A DNA stretch of 64,000 bases from JAAUTT01 sp038213375 (GCA_038213375.1 JBBQTB010000021.1:1-64000); one strand, 5' to 3'. Positions 53,451-63,322 are shown, counted from the first letter of the stretch. Notes: generated by a model not told the origin, from the sequence alone. Translations and numbers: made by a program.

Positions 53451-55046
53451 ATGAATTTTAAGAAACTACTATTTTCGGCAATGTTGTTTTTTGCAGTAAC
53501 TAGCATTTATTCACAGACAACCTATCGAAACCCGGTTATTCCTGGATTTAATCCAGACCCAAGCGTATGTAGAGTTGGAGAGGATTACTATCTGGTTACA
53601 AGTACATTTGAGTTTTTTCCGGGTGTTCCTGTTTATCATAGTAAGGATTTAGTTCATTGGGAGCAAAATGGTTATTGCCTTACCCGTAAATCACAACTAC
53701 CGTTGGATAATTGCCGAAGTTCGGGTGGCATTTACGCTCCAACAATCCGATACAATAATGGTGTTTTTTATATGGTGACAACCAATGTTACCGGTGGAGG
53801 AAATTTTTATGTGACTACCACCAACACTTCCGGTGAATGGTCAGAACCTATTTGGGTGAAACAGGGAGGAATCGATCCAACCCTGTTTTTCGACGATAAT
53901 AACAAAATTTATTTGACATCCAACGATAATGCTGAAGGCAAGACTGGTATAGCTTTATCTGAAATTGATATTAAAACGGGCAAACTTATTACGCAGATAA
54001 AACATATTTGGGGTGGCACAGGGGGCAGATACCCCGAAGCACCTCATATTTATAAAATTAAAGGTTGGTATTATCTGATGATTGCAGAAGGTGGCACCGA
54101 ATATGGGCATATGGAAACGATTGCCCGAAGTAAGAATATTTGGGGTCCTTATGATTCGAATCCGGACAATCCTATTCTCACTCACCGTGCACTTTCAGGG
54201 CAAAATCAACAGATTCAAGGTACTGGTCATGCCGATATGATTCAGGCTCACGATGGTTCGTGGTGGCTTGTGTTTTTAGCTTTTCGCAAATCTGGTGGAG
54301 ATTTTCATCAACTAGGCCGTGAAACCTTTCTAACGCCATTGACATGGAATACAGATGGTTGGCCTGTAGTAAGCCCTGGCGATACTGTCGGTTTGATTGT
54401 AAAAACTAAAACATTGCCTCTTATCTCCCTGCCTGTCCTGCCAATTCGGGATGATTTTAAAGATACAAAGTTGGGTTTGCAGTGGAATTTTCTGCGTAAT
54501 CCCGATAATTTATCCTGGTCGCTTACTGAAAAATCAGGAACTTTACGGTTGAAGGGTAATGCTTTAACATTAAGCCAATCGGCATCACCAGCTTTTATTG
54601 GGCGTCGTCAACAACATTTTAATTTTACTGCTACTACAAAGGTAAGTTTTAGTCCTGTTAAATCAAGTGATGAAGCCGGTATTACTGCTTTTAGTAACGA
54701 AAAACATCATTACGATCTTTTTATTACTAAAGAAGGAAATAAGCGTTTTTTAAAGTTTCGGGTAAAAATTGGGAATATGGAACATATCGAAAAAAATATA
54801 GAACTTCCTGAAGGTGAGATAATTTTACGTATATTAGGAACACCGGAATGGTATTCGTTTGGTTTTAAGGCGGAAAATTCTCCTGATTTTATTGAACTGG
54901 GAAAAATGGATACAAAGTATTTATCGTCTGAAGTTGCTGGTGGTTTTACAGGGGTTTATTTGGGGATGTATTCTACTGGCAATGGCGAAAAATGCAAAAC
55001 ATTTGCTGACTTTGATTGGTTTGATTATGACACTAAAGATGTATGA
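53451..55046 (+). CDS. Glycoside hydrolase family 43, secreted beta-xylosidase/arabinofuranosidase-like
   Basis: The 531-residue product has a signal peptide ending SIYSQ. The five-blade propeller carries the three GH43 catalytic acids: Asp36 in GFNPDPSV (base), Asp142 in GGIDPTLFFDD and Glu196 in YPEAPHIY (acid). A C-terminal beta-sandwich domain (about 330-525) is the usual GH43_C2/ConA-like domain. The gene opens the sugar-use region and the enzyme should clip arabinose or xylose from plant polymers or oligomers. The subfamily cannot be fixed by eye. Confidence 0.87.
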   Translation: MNFKKLLFSAMLFFAVTSIYSQTTYRNPVIPGFNPDPSVCRVGEDYYLVTSTFEFFPGVPVYHSKDLVHWEQNGYCLTRKSQLPLDNCRSSGGIYAPTIRYNNGVFYMVTTNVTGGGNFYVTTTNTSGEWSEPIWVKQGGIDPTLFFDDNNKIYLTSNDNAEGKTGIALSEIDIKTGKLITQIKHIWGGTGGRYPEAPHIYKIKGWYYLMIAEGGTEYGHMETIARSKNIWGPYDSNPDNPILTHRALSGQNQQIQGTGHADMIQAHDGSWWLVFLAFRKSGGDFHQLGRETFLTPLTWNTDGWPVVSPGDTVGLIVKTKTLPLISLPVLPIRDDFKDTKLGLQWNFLRNPDNLSWSLTEKSGTLRLKGNALTLSQSASPAFIGRRQQHFNFTATTKVSFSPVKSSDEAGITAFSNEKHHYDLFITKEGNKRFLKFRVKIGNMEHIEKNIELPEGEIILRILGTPEWYSFGFKAENSPDFIELGKMDTKYLSSEVAGGFTGVYLGMYSTGNGEKCKTFADFDWFDYDTKDV

Positions 55047-55264
55047 ATGTAAAGGATTTGTTTTTAACTATTTTCTTTGTGCTAAGTCGGCTTTTGGATA
55101 AATATTTTGCCATAAATACTCATTAAAATAGGTCGTTAATTGGTGGAAGGCGGTGGGGCAGGGGGTAGCATCCTAACTTTTAACTTCTGTCTTGCTTCTA
55201 CACCATTCAAACAAAATATTTTCTATATTGCACGGTCAATTAACTATTAAAAAACAATAAACCT

Positions 55265-56548
55265 ATGGGAAAAGTGGATGCCTTAATTACTAAAATTAAT
55301 AATGGTAATAATAACATTTTTAAAGAATTGTATGGTAATGACTCTGTTGTGCTCCAAAAACAGGCTCACCGCTATGAAGACTTGTTAAAAAAATTTCACT
55401 CATCATTTAAAAATGATGATGTTGAATTATTTAGCTCTCCTGGACGTACCGAAATTGGTGGAAATCATACTGATCATAATTTTGGTCGGGTTCTTGCGGG
55501 TGCAGTTAATCTTGATAATGTGGCTGTTGCTGCAAAAAACAATACCAACATCGTTCGAATCGAGTCGGTTGGATATCCAAAATTTGAGGTTGATCTTTCT
55601 AATCTTAAGGCTAGCAAAGAAGAGTATTTTACATCAGTTTCACTAGTTCGTGGTGTTAGTGCACGTCTTAAAGAATTAGGTTTTGCAATAGGTGGTTTTG
55701 ATGCCATTATTGATGGTGGTGTACCTAAAGGATCGGGATTAAGTTCTTCCGCATCTTTTGAAGTGCTAATCGGCGCTATCATTAATCACTTATTTAACAA
55801 CGGCAAGCTCGATGCCGTTCAAAATGCTATAATAGGCCAATATGCCGAAAATAATTTCTTTGGAAAGCCTTGTGGTTTGATGGATCAAACTGCTTGTTCC
55901 GTTGGCGGATTGATAACGATTGATTTTAAAGATCCGTCAAAACCTATCGTGAAGAAAGTGGGCTTCGATTTTGTTGCTACCGGATTTGCTTTGGTTATTA
56001 CCGATACCGGTGGAAATCATGCTGATTTGAACGACGAATATGCTTCGCTGCCCACAGATATGAAAGCTGTAGCCGCTGAATTGGGAGCCAAAGTACTTCG
56101 TCAGGTTACACTTGAACAAGTTGTTGAAATTGCACCTAAGATTCGTGAAAAAGTTGGCGATCGTGCTTTGCTTCGCGCATATCACTTCCTTGGCGACAAT
56201 CAACGTGTTGTTAATCAAGTCGAAGCTTTAGAGAAAAACGATTTTAAGTCGTTCCTTGGTATGATTATCGAATCTGGCTATAGTTCATTCATGTATAATC
56301 AAAATATTTACCCTGTAAATAATGTTCGTGAACAAGGCGTTTCGTTAGCATTAGCTTTAAGCGAAATGATACTTAAAGATCAAGGTGCATGGCGCGTTCA
56401 TGGTGGTGGTTTTGCAGGAACTATTCAGGCTTTTGTGCCTAAAAACCTACTTGATAAATATGTTTCCACTCTTGAGCATGTTTATGGAAAAGGAGCATGC
56501 CACAAGTTGTTTATAAGGCAAATGGGTTCAATAAAGGTTGAATTGTAA
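55265..56548 (+). CDS. galK: Galactokinase
   Basis: The GHMP-family kinase phosphorylates galactose at C1. The 427-residue product has SSPGRTEIGGNHTDHN near 59-74 (substrate site), the ATP-binding GVPKGSGLSSSASFE near 151-165 and the C-terminal GGFAGTIQAFVP typical of galactokinases. It is slightly longer at the N-terminus than E. coli GalK (382). galM and a sugar MFS gene follow with short gaps, so the three probably form one transcript that ends at 59010. Confidence 0.92.
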   Translation: MGKVDALITKINNGNNNIFKELYGNDSVVLQKQAHRYEDLLKKFHSSFKNDDVELFSSPGRTEIGGNHTDHNFGRVLAGAVNLDNVAVAAKNNTNIVRIESVGYPKFEVDLSNLKASKEEYFTSVSLVRGVSARLKELGFAIGGFDAIIDGGVPKGSGLSSSASFEVLIGAIINHLFNNGKLDAVQNAIIGQYAENNFFGKPCGLMDQTACSVGGLITIDFKDPSKPIVKKVGFDFVATGFALVITDTGGNHADLNDEYASLPTDMKAVAAELGAKVLRQVTLEQVVEIAPKIREKVGDRALLRAYHFLGDNQRVVNQVEALEKNDFKSFLGMIIESGYSSFMYNQNIYPVNNVREQGVSLALALSEMILKDQGAWRVHGGGFAGTIQAFVPKNLLDKYVSTLEHVYGKGACHKLFIRQMGSIKVEL

Positions 56549-56660
56549 GAAGAGTAAGAATATAGATTAGGTGGGAAGATTGAAAAAGAGAAATATCGTT
56601 ATCCTTTACCTATCCTACTATTCTGCATCACTACTTACCTACTAATTAAATACATACATT

Positions 56661-57713
56661 ATGAATATTATAAAAGAAGATTCATTTAAGGGGACATATC
56701 TTGGTAAGCCTACAGCGCTTTATACATTAAAAAACAAAAAAGGTGTTATTGCACAAGTAACCAATTATGGAGCTATTATAGTAAGTATTTATCTTCCTGA
56801 CCGTAAAGGAAATTTAGCTGATATCGTTCAGGGTTATGATACAATCGGCGAATACATCAATGGTAACAGTCCTTACATGGGTGCTATATGCGGTCGATGT
56901 GCCAACAGAATCGCCAAAGGAAAATTCATTCTTGAGAATAAGGAATATAATCTGGCAGTTAACAATGGTCCCAACCATTTGCATGGCGGAATCGCTGGTT
57001 TTAGTAAGATTGTATGGGATGTAACTAGTTTTTCATCTTCGAAAGTTGTTATGGAATACTTATCTAAAGATGGTGAGGAAGGGTATCCAGGAAATTTGAA
57101 AGTTACCGTAACTTATACATTAACTGACGACAACGAATTGGTTTTGGATTATTTAGCGACAACTGATAGAACTACCGTTGTAAATTTTGCCAGTCATTCC
57201 TATTTTAATCTGGCAGGTGAAGGTACAGGAGATATTCTCAATCAGGAATTAATGATCAATGCTTTATATTATACTCCTGTAGATGAAACATCAATTCCAA
57301 CAGGTGAAATTCGCAGTGTAAAGGGAACACCTATGGATTTTACACAACCAAGAAAAATTGGATCGCGGATTGATATCGGAGATGAGCAGCTTCGTTTTGG
57401 AGCAGGTTACGACCATAACTGGGTTTTAAAGAATCGGACAGGAGATTTAGCACTGGCTGCTATTGCATACGATCTTGAATCTGGTAGGTTGATGGAAGTT
57501 TCTACTACTCAACCGGGATTGCAGTTGTATACAGCCAACTGGATTGATGGCGAAAAAGGAAAGGGAGGAAAAATATATGGCAGGCGTTGGGCATTTTGTC
57601 TGGAAACCCAGCATTTCGCGGATGCCATTAATAAACCACATTTCCCATCCACCATACTGCATCCGGGCGAAACTTACAAACATTCGTGTGTACATAAATT
57701 TTCAGTAAAATAA
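56661..57713 (+). CDS. galM: Aldose 1-epimerase (mutarotase)
   Basis: GalM interconverts alpha and beta anomers of galactose, supplying the anomer used by GalK. The 350-residue product has GAICGRCANRIAKGKF near 75, NNGPNHLHGG near 97, SHSYFNLAG near 177 and the catalytic Glu in CLETQHFADAINKPHFPS near 313. It has no clear signal peptide, unlike some secreted Bacteroidota homologues. Confidence 0.9.
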   Translation: MNIIKEDSFKGTYLGKPTALYTLKNKKGVIAQVTNYGAIIVSIYLPDRKGNLADIVQGYDTIGEYINGNSPYMGAICGRCANRIAKGKFILENKEYNLAVNNGPNHLHGGIAGFSKIVWDVTSFSSSKVVMEYLSKDGEEGYPGNLKVTVTYTLTDDNELVLDYLATTDRTTVVNFASHSYFNLAGEGTGDILNQELMINALYYTPVDETSIPTGEIRSVKGTPMDFTQPRKIGSRIDIGDEQLRFGAGYDHNWVLKNRTGDLALAAIAYDLESGRLMEVSTTQPGLQLYTANWIDGEKGKGGKIYGRRWAFCLETQHFADAINKPHFPSTILHPGETYKHSCVHKFSVK

Positions 57714-57735
57714 ATTTAACTAATAATTTAAAAAA

Positions 57736-58962
57736 ATGAGTGAACAAAACAAACCTAGTTATCTGTTTCCATTGATAGTAATGGCCTCTTTGTTTTTCCT
57801 GTTCGGCTTTATTACCACTATGAACAATTCGACTATCGATTTCTTAAAAAATGCATTTGGCCTAGACGATTTTCAAAAACAGTTGCCTAATACATTCTTT
57901 TATGGAGCATATATTTTATCAGTACCTGTAGGCTTTATGCTTACCAGAATCGGTTATAAAAATGGTGTTTTGGCTGGTCTTGCATTAATTTCACTGGGGT
58001 TTTTTCTATGCATTCCCGGAGTATCAAACGGTTATTATGGATTTCTTAGTACTGTTTCCGTATTTGCAATTGGAGTTGTAATTTTACAAGTTGCTGCGGC
58101 ACCTTATGTAAATGCTTTGGGAAGCCCTGAAACTGCTGCAAGCCGATTGACTCTAACAAACGCACTAAACTCTGTAGCTACAGTTATCGCTCCTATTTTT
58201 GTTTCTGTTCTTTTAGTTACTCCTAAACTAGAACCTGGTTCAAAAATGGAAAACTCAGCAATTCAAGAAATTGTAAAGGGTCCATTTATGGTAATTGGCA
58301 TTATAACTGCAGTTATTCTGGTAATCATGTTTTTCTTAAAATTGCCTGAGATAAAAACCGAAGATAACCAAGCTGTAGGCTCTGAAAAGAAATTGTACAA
58401 ATCAAGTGCTTTCAAATATACTCATGTTTGGTTAGGTTCCCTGGCAATTTTCTTATATATGGGAATAGAAATCGGCATTTCTAGCTTCTTCCCTGATTAT
58501 GCTAAATCGCTCGGTATTCAAGGTATTAACGGAACTGATATGTTAAAATATTATTGGGGTGGGATGATGGTAGGTCGTATTTTAGGAATATTCATTTTAA
58601 GAAAATTCAAAGCCGGACAAATTTTGGCAATTTGTGCTATTGGAGGCGGAGTATTGTTGGGAGCTTCATTTGCACTTAGTTCCAGTCTACCATTTGTTGC
58701 AATGTGGTTGTTTCTTGCCACGGGCTTGTTCCATTCAATCATGTGGCCTGTTATTTACAACCTTGCATTGGAAGATCTAGGCCCACATGTTAAAGTAGCT
58801 TCTGGTGTAATTGCCACCTCGGTAATTGGCGCTTCGATTTTAACGTTAATTATGGGTAAAATTCAGGTAGTAACAGGGTCTGTAATGATAGCCGTAAGTC
58901 TCATGTTTTTTTATTATTTATATATGATTTTTTTCGCAGTAAAAGGATCGAAAATCCGTTAG
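57736..58962 (+). CDS. MFS sugar transporter, glucose/galactose or fucose permease type
   Basis: The 408-residue protein has about twelve membrane helices and the FucP/GluP-like N-terminal segment FFLFGFITTMNNSTIDFLKN. Other markers are VAAAPYVNALGSPETAASRL in helix 4-5 and LFHSIMWPVIYNLALEDLG. It starts 22 bp after galM. The operon context argues for galactose (proton symport) as the cargo. A terminator lies 18 bp after the stop. Confidence 0.87.
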   Translation: MSEQNKPSYLFPLIVMASLFFLFGFITTMNNSTIDFLKNAFGLDDFQKQLPNTFFYGAYILSVPVGFMLTRIGYKNGVLAGLALISLGFFLCIPGVSNGYYGFLSTVSVFAIGVVILQVAAAPYVNALGSPETAASRLTLTNALNSVATVIAPIFVSVLLVTPKLEPGSKMENSAIQEIVKGPFMVIGIITAVILVIMFFLKLPEIKTEDNQAVGSEKKLYKSSAFKYTHVWLGSLAIFLYMGIEIGISSFFPDYAKSLGIQGINGTDMLKYYWGGMMVGRILGIFILRKFKAGQILAICAIGGGVLLGASFALSSSLPFVAMWLFLATGLFHSIMWPVIYNLALEDLGPHVKVASGVIATSVIGASILTLIMGKIQVVTGSVMIAVSLMFFYYLYMIFFAVKGSKIR

Positions 58963-58980
58963 TTTTCTTTCGATTTATAA

Positions 58981-59010
58981 AAGCCATCCTACTCAGGGTG
59001 GCTTTTTTTT
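58981..59010 (+). terminator. Rho-independent terminator after the galactose operon
   Basis: Arms aagccatcct (58981-58990) and agggtggctt (58995-59004) pair with one G-U wobble around an ACTC loop, followed by an eight-T tract. Confidence 0.88.
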
Positions 59011-59058
59011 ATGGACATAAAACGACCAACTATTTATTATTTTTTTCCAAATTTTAAT

Positions 59059-59097
59059 TACCTTCGCAAAAGCATGTGAAGTGTATTAAAAACACTT
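59059..59097 (+). promoter_or_regulatory. araR promoter with candidate AraR operator
   Basis: A -7-like TACCTTCG (59059-59066) is followed at 59079-59097 by the imperfect palindrome aagtgtattaaaaacactt, with perfect 6-bp arms AAGTGT/ACACTT and a 7-bp spacer. It overlaps the expected transcription start. An almost identical element stands at 61508 at nearly the same distance from a -7 box. This geometry fits repression, including self-repression of araR. Confidence 0.6.
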
Positions 59098-59120
59098 AAA
59101 TTAGATAAGTAAATAAATTT

Positions 59121-59846
59121 ATGGGAGCTTTTTATCAGGATGAGGATCGGCACTATGTCGCTTTAGACTGTATCATTTTTGGTTTCGATGCAGGCGAACT
59201 TAAACTTTTGTTACTAAAGAGGAAATTTGAACCGGCAAAAGGTGAATGGTCGTTAATGGGAGGTTTTTTAAAGAATAACGAAAGCCTTGATGAGGGAGCC
59301 CGAAGAATACTCCTTCAGCTTACCGGTCTTAACAATATTTATATGGAACAACTCCAAAGCTTTGGTGACATAAACCGCGATCCGGGCGAACGAACCATTT
59401 CAATCGCATTTTATGCATTGATTAAAGTGGATGATAACGACCGGAAACTAGCAGAAGCTCATGGAGCTCATTGGATTTCAATTAATAAAGTGCCAACTCT
59501 TATCTTCGATCATAATAAAATGGTGGAGAAAGCACTAAAAACCCTAAGAAACAAAATTGTTACGAAACCCATTGGATTTGAGCTTTTATCCGAAAAATTT
59601 ACGCTGCCTCAATTACAAAGCTTATACGAAGCTATCAATCAAGAACAACTCGACAAACGAAACTTTCGCAAACGAATACTCGAAACAGGGTTATTAGATA
59701 AAATGGATGAAAAAGAAAAAGGATCATCTAAAAAGGGTGCTTTTTATTATATGTTTAATAAAGAAAAATACCGCATGTTTGCAGAAATGGGCTTTCACTT
59801 TCAGATGAAAGTGAAAAAAGACGCACTAATTAAGATTAACACATAA
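59121..59846 (+). CDS. araR: AraR-type transcriptional regulator of arabinose use (Nudix-related)
   Basis: The 241-residue protein has a Nudix fold (about 10-145) joined to a winged helix (about 155-225: SEKFTLPQLQSLYEAINQ, RNFRKRILETGLL). The Nudix box region G48-L70 keeps the glycines but has lost the catalytic glutamates: where REUxEE is expected it reads RILLQL. So it should not hydrolyse nucleotides. Bacteroides AraR is a regulator of just this design that responds to L-arabinose. It lies directly before a GH51 enzyme, 46 bp away, and near transporter and araD genes, which supports the call. Confidence 0.87.
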   Translation: MGAFYQDEDRHYVALDCIIFGFDAGELKLLLLKRKFEPAKGEWSLMGGFLKNNESLDEGARRILLQLTGLNNIYMEQLQSFGDINRDPGERTISIAFYALIKVDDNDRKLAEAHGAHWISINKVPTLIFDHNKMVEKALKTLRNKIVTKPIGFELLSEKFTLPQLQSLYEAINQEQLDKRNFRKRILETGLLDKMDEKEKGSSKKGAFYYMFNKEKYRMFAEMGFHFQMKVKKDALIKINT

Positions 59847-59892
59847 ATATAAATCAATAATATTTGATAATTAACTATTAATTAATACTCTA

Positions 59893-61452
59893 ATGAAAAA
59901 TCCAAAAGGCTTCCTTCTTATTCTGGTTTTTGTTATTTCTGGATTTCAATTATCTATGGCACAAAATAAAACAGATAATACAATTGTACTTAACGTTGAT
60001 AAAGCCACAGTCCCAATTAGTAAAGACATATATGGGCAATTTGCTGAACATTTGGGGAGATGTATTTACGAGGGTATTTGGGTTGGCGAAAACTCAGTTA
60101 TACCAAATACACGCGGTATTCGTAATGATGTTGTGACAGCGTTGAAGGATATGAATATACCTGTTTTACGCTGGCCAGGTGGTTGCTTTGCTGATACTTA
60201 CCATTGGAAAGATGGAGTTGGTCCTAAGGATAAACGTGCATCCATTGTAAATGTAAATTGGGGCGGTGTTACTGAGGATAACAGTTTCGGAACACACGAA
60301 TTTCTTGACCTATGCGAAATGCTGGGCTGCGATGCTTATGTTTCTGGAAATGTGGGTAGTGGAACTGTCCAGGAAATGGCCGAATGGTTAGAATATATGT
60401 CCTCTGATTTAGCCTCACCCATGACAAAACTTCGGAAGCAAAATGGCCGTGAGAAGCCCTGGAAAGTGAAATATTTTGGAATTGGCAACGAGGCATGGGG
60501 TTGCGGAGGTAATATGACTCCCGAGCATTATTCCGATCTATGCAAACAATATGGTACTTATCTCAGTTATGCTGGCAGAGGTACTCAAAAGATTGCTTCT
60601 GGCGCAAGTGATTTTAACTTAAATTGGACCGATGTTGTAATGAAGAACGTTGGAACAAATGTACAAGGTATTGGTGTTCATTATTATACTTTGCCAGGAA
60701 ATTGGCAGAAAAAAGGTTCATCTACTGATTTTGATAAAAATGAGTGGTTTACTGTTTTAAGAAAAACCTTAATGATGGATTCGTTGATTGTAAAACATCT
60801 TGCCGTTATGGATAAATACGACAAAAATAAAAAAGTAGGCATGATGGTAGACGAATGGGGTACCTGGTACGAAGTTGAACCAGGAACTAACCCGGGTTTC
60901 CTTTATCAGCAAAACACGCTTCGCGATGCGTTGGTTGCTGCAATAAATCTCAATATATTTAATAATCATGCGGATAGGGTGAAAATGACCAATATTGCAC
61001 AGATGGTTAATGTACTACAGGCCATGATACTTACAAAAAAGGAACAAATGGTGTTAACTCCTACCTATTATATATTCCGCATGTATAAGGTACATCAGAA
61101 TGCAACTTTAATTCCAATTACATTAACATGTCGGGATTATAAAAATGGGAACGAATCAATTCCTTCGATAAACGCATCAGCATCAAAAGACGCTAATAGT
61201 AAAATACACATCACCATTACAAACCTCGATCCAAATGCCGAAAGTCCGGTGACTATCGATTTGGGAAAGATTAAAGATGCAACCGTCAATGGAGAAGTGC
61301 TTACCGCCAGCGAAATTAATTCATTTAATGATTTTGGCCTTCCCGAGAAAGTTAAACTTCAAAAATTCACTCAATTTAAACTGAACGGAACTAAGTTGCA
61401 TGTCGTTATGCCTTCAAAATCTGTAGTTTCAATAGAAATATCGGAGAAATGA
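59893..61452 (+). CDS. abfA: GH51 alpha-L-arabinofuranosidase, secreted
   Basis: The enzyme releases L-arabinose from arabinan, arabinoxylan or their oligomers. The 519-residue product has a signal peptide ending QLSMAQ (near 24), unlike the cytoplasmic GH51 of many bacteria. The acid/base is Glu200 in GIGNEAWGCGG and the nucleophile Glu321 in MVDEWGTWYE. VLRWPGGCFADTYHWKDGV near 91-109 is the usual active-site strand. The C-terminal beta-sandwich (about 400-519) is present. It lies 46 bp after araR, probably in the same transcript. Confidence 0.92.
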   Translation: MKNPKGFLLILVFVISGFQLSMAQNKTDNTIVLNVDKATVPISKDIYGQFAEHLGRCIYEGIWVGENSVIPNTRGIRNDVVTALKDMNIPVLRWPGGCFADTYHWKDGVGPKDKRASIVNVNWGGVTEDNSFGTHEFLDLCEMLGCDAYVSGNVGSGTVQEMAEWLEYMSSDLASPMTKLRKQNGREKPWKVKYFGIGNEAWGCGGNMTPEHYSDLCKQYGTYLSYAGRGTQKIASGASDFNLNWTDVVMKNVGTNVQGIGVHYYTLPGNWQKKGSSTDFDKNEWFTVLRKTLMMDSLIVKHLAVMDKYDKNKKVGMMVDEWGTWYEVEPGTNPGFLYQQNTLRDALVAAINLNIFNNHADRVKMTNIAQMVNVLQAMILTKKEQMVLTPTYYIFRMYKVHQNATLIPITLTCRDYKNGNESIPSINASASKDANSKIHITITNLDPNAESPVTIDLGKIKDATVNGEVLTASEINSFNDFGLPEKVKLQKFTQFKLNGTKLHVVMPSKSVVSIEISEK

Positions 61453-61491
61453 GATATTTTTTATGCCACTTTATTTATTTAAAAATATTAA

Positions 61492-61526
61492 TATCTTTGT
61501 CTGTATTAAGTGTAAAAAACATACTT
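61492..61526 (+). promoter_or_regulatory. Symporter promoter with candidate AraR operator
   Basis: A -7 box TATCTTTG (61492-61499) fits TAnnTTTG. Nine bases later the imperfect palindrome aagtgtaaaaaacatactt (61508-61526) has 6-bp arms with one mismatch and the same 7-bp spacer as the element at 59079. Outer bases extend the symmetry (ATTAAGT/ACTTAAT). It should control the transporter and araD. Confidence 0.62.
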
Positions 61527-61576
61527 AATATATAACTAACTAGCATTAATTAAATAAAACTAATACGCTTAAATCG

Positions 61577-63322
61577 ATGAATTGGACTTCTCATGAATTT
61601 ATTTGGCTCGACTGGGTAATTATCGTGGTCGGGATTGTAGCTGTAGGTTGGGCTGTTTGGCGTTCGATACAAAAACACAAACGTTCGATACAGGGTGCCG
61701 ACAGCGAGGACTACCTGTTTGGTAAAGGCGAACCATGGTATATTATAGGTGCGGCTATTTTTGCTGCAAACATCGGCTCAGAACACCTTGTAGGTCTTGC
61801 CGGCACTGGCGCGAAATCCGGTGTAGGTATGGCGCACTGGGAGATGCAAGGCTGGATGATACTTATTTTGGGCTGGCTTTTTGTTCCGTTCTACCAACTT
61901 ATGAACAATAAATTGGGAAAAATTATCACGATGCCCGACTTTCTAAAAAATCGCTACACACCTCGCACCGGGTCGTGGCTGTCTATCATTACACTTATTG
62001 CCTACGTGCTAACCAAAGTGAGTGTAACAGCGTTTACAGGCGGTATCTTCATGGAAAGCCTTCTTGGCTTGCCTTTCTGGTATGGAGCTATCGGATTAAT
62101 TGTCTTAACGGGTATATTTACCGTTTTTGGCGGCATGAAGGGTGTTATGACACTGTCGGCAATTCAAACACCTATACTTATCATTGGTTCATTCCTTGTG
62201 CTTTTCTTAGGATTGTCAGCGCTCGGAGGCGGCAATGTTGCTCACGGTTGGACTGCCATGATTGACTATTCAAAATCGCTGAGTGTTGGAGCAGACGGCG
62301 TTGCACACGGCACAAACCACATGTTCCACTTAGAGACGGGCGACCCGCTTTATGATGACTATCCCGGTTTTTGGGTATTTATCGGAGCGACAATTATTGG
62401 CTTTTGGTATTGGGCTACCGACCAACATATCGTTCAACGTGTACTCGGACAAACAAAAGGCGAGGCTAACGATGTTGTAATGAAACGCGCACGCAGAGGT
62501 ACTATCGCTGCTGGTTATTTTAAAATATTACCTGTATTTATGTTCCTGATACCCGGTATGATAGCCGCCGCATTGGCAGCGCGTCCGGGCAGCGGCTTCA
62601 CATTAGACAACCCTGATACAGCCTTTGGCTCAATGGTTAAGTTTGTATTACCCGCCGGTGTGAAAGGTATTGTTACCATAGGCTTTATATCAGCATTGGT
62701 TGCTTCTTTGGCTGCATTCTTCAACTCCTGTGCTACCTTGTATACCGAAGACTTTTATAAGCCAATGTTCAAAGGCAAAAGCGAGGCTAGATACGTTTTG
62801 GTAGGCCGTATTGCAACAATTGTTGTAGTGGTACTTGGTATTGGATGGATACCAGTCATGATGAGTCTCGGCAGCCTTTACTCCTATCTGCAAGGCATTC
62901 AATCGCTGCTCGCACCTGCAATGGTGGCAGTATTTGTAATGGGTATATTTTCCAAAAGAATTACACCCAAGGCAGGCGAAGCAGGTTTAATAGTAGGCTT
63001 TCTTATTGGTATGGCACGATTGCTAACAAACATCTTTACAAATACAGGTAAAGACGTAATGACAGGCTGGTACTGGGAATCCACCCAATGGTTCTGGCAT
63101 ACCAACTGGCTTATTTTTGAGATATGGCTGCTTGTCTTCATCATGTTGTTTATGGTTGTAGTATCATTCTTTACTCCAAAACCAACTGCTAAACAGATTG
63201 AGTTTATCACTTTCACAGGCGACTACAAGGCACTCATCTGGAAGAGCTGGAACAAGTGGGATGTAATTGCTTCGTTGGGTGTGGTACTGATTTGTGCTTT
63301 ATTCTACGCCTATTTCTGGTAA
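61577..63322 (+). CDS. SSS-family sodium:sugar symporter, probable arabinose transporter
   Basis: The 581-residue protein has about fourteen membrane helices and SGLT-like signatures: AAIFAANIGSEHLVGLAGTG near 54-73, the region ATDQHIVQRVLGQTKGEAND near 280, and FNSCATLYTEDFYKP. In Bacteroides an SSS transporter of this type serves arabinose within the AraR regulon. Base composition differs from the neighbours: sampled lines are about 52 per cent GC, compared with about 37 for the adjoining GH51 gene. That hints at recent transfer or at a distinct codon set. It has its own promoter and operator. Confidence 0.87.
   Translation: MNWTSHEFIWLDWVIIVVGIVAVGWAVWRSIQKHKRSIQGADSEDYLFGKGEPWYIIGAAIFAANIGSEHLVGLAGTGAKSGVGMAHWEMQGWMILILGWLFVPFYQLMNNKLGKIITMPDFLKNRYTPRTGSWLSIITLIAYVLTKVSVTAFTGGIFMESLLGLPFWYGAIGLIVLTGIFTVFGGMKGVMTLSAIQTPILIIGSFLVLFLGLSALGGGNVAHGWTAMIDYSKSLSVGADGVAHGTNHMFHLETGDPLYDDYPGFWVFIGATIIGFWYWATDQHIVQRVLGQTKGEANDVVMKRARRGTIAAGYFKILPVFMFLIPGMIAAALAARPGSGFTLDNPDTAFGSMVKFVLPAGVKGIVTIGFISALVASLAAFFNSCATLYTEDFYKPMFKGKSEARYVLVGRIATIVVVVLGIGWIPVMMSLGSLYSYLQGIQSLLAPAMVAVFVMGIFSKRITPKAGEAGLIVGFLIGMARLLTNIFTNTGKDVMTGWYWESTQWFWHTNWLIFEIWLLVFIMLFMVVVSFFTPKPTAKQIEFITFTGDYKALIWKSWNKWDVIASLGVVLICALFYAYFW

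Noticed and set aside
59121..59846. Calling the AraR-like protein an active Nudix hydrolase
   Set aside because: The box keeps its glycines but lacks the catalytic glutamates, and a winged helix follows, so a regulator is the better call.
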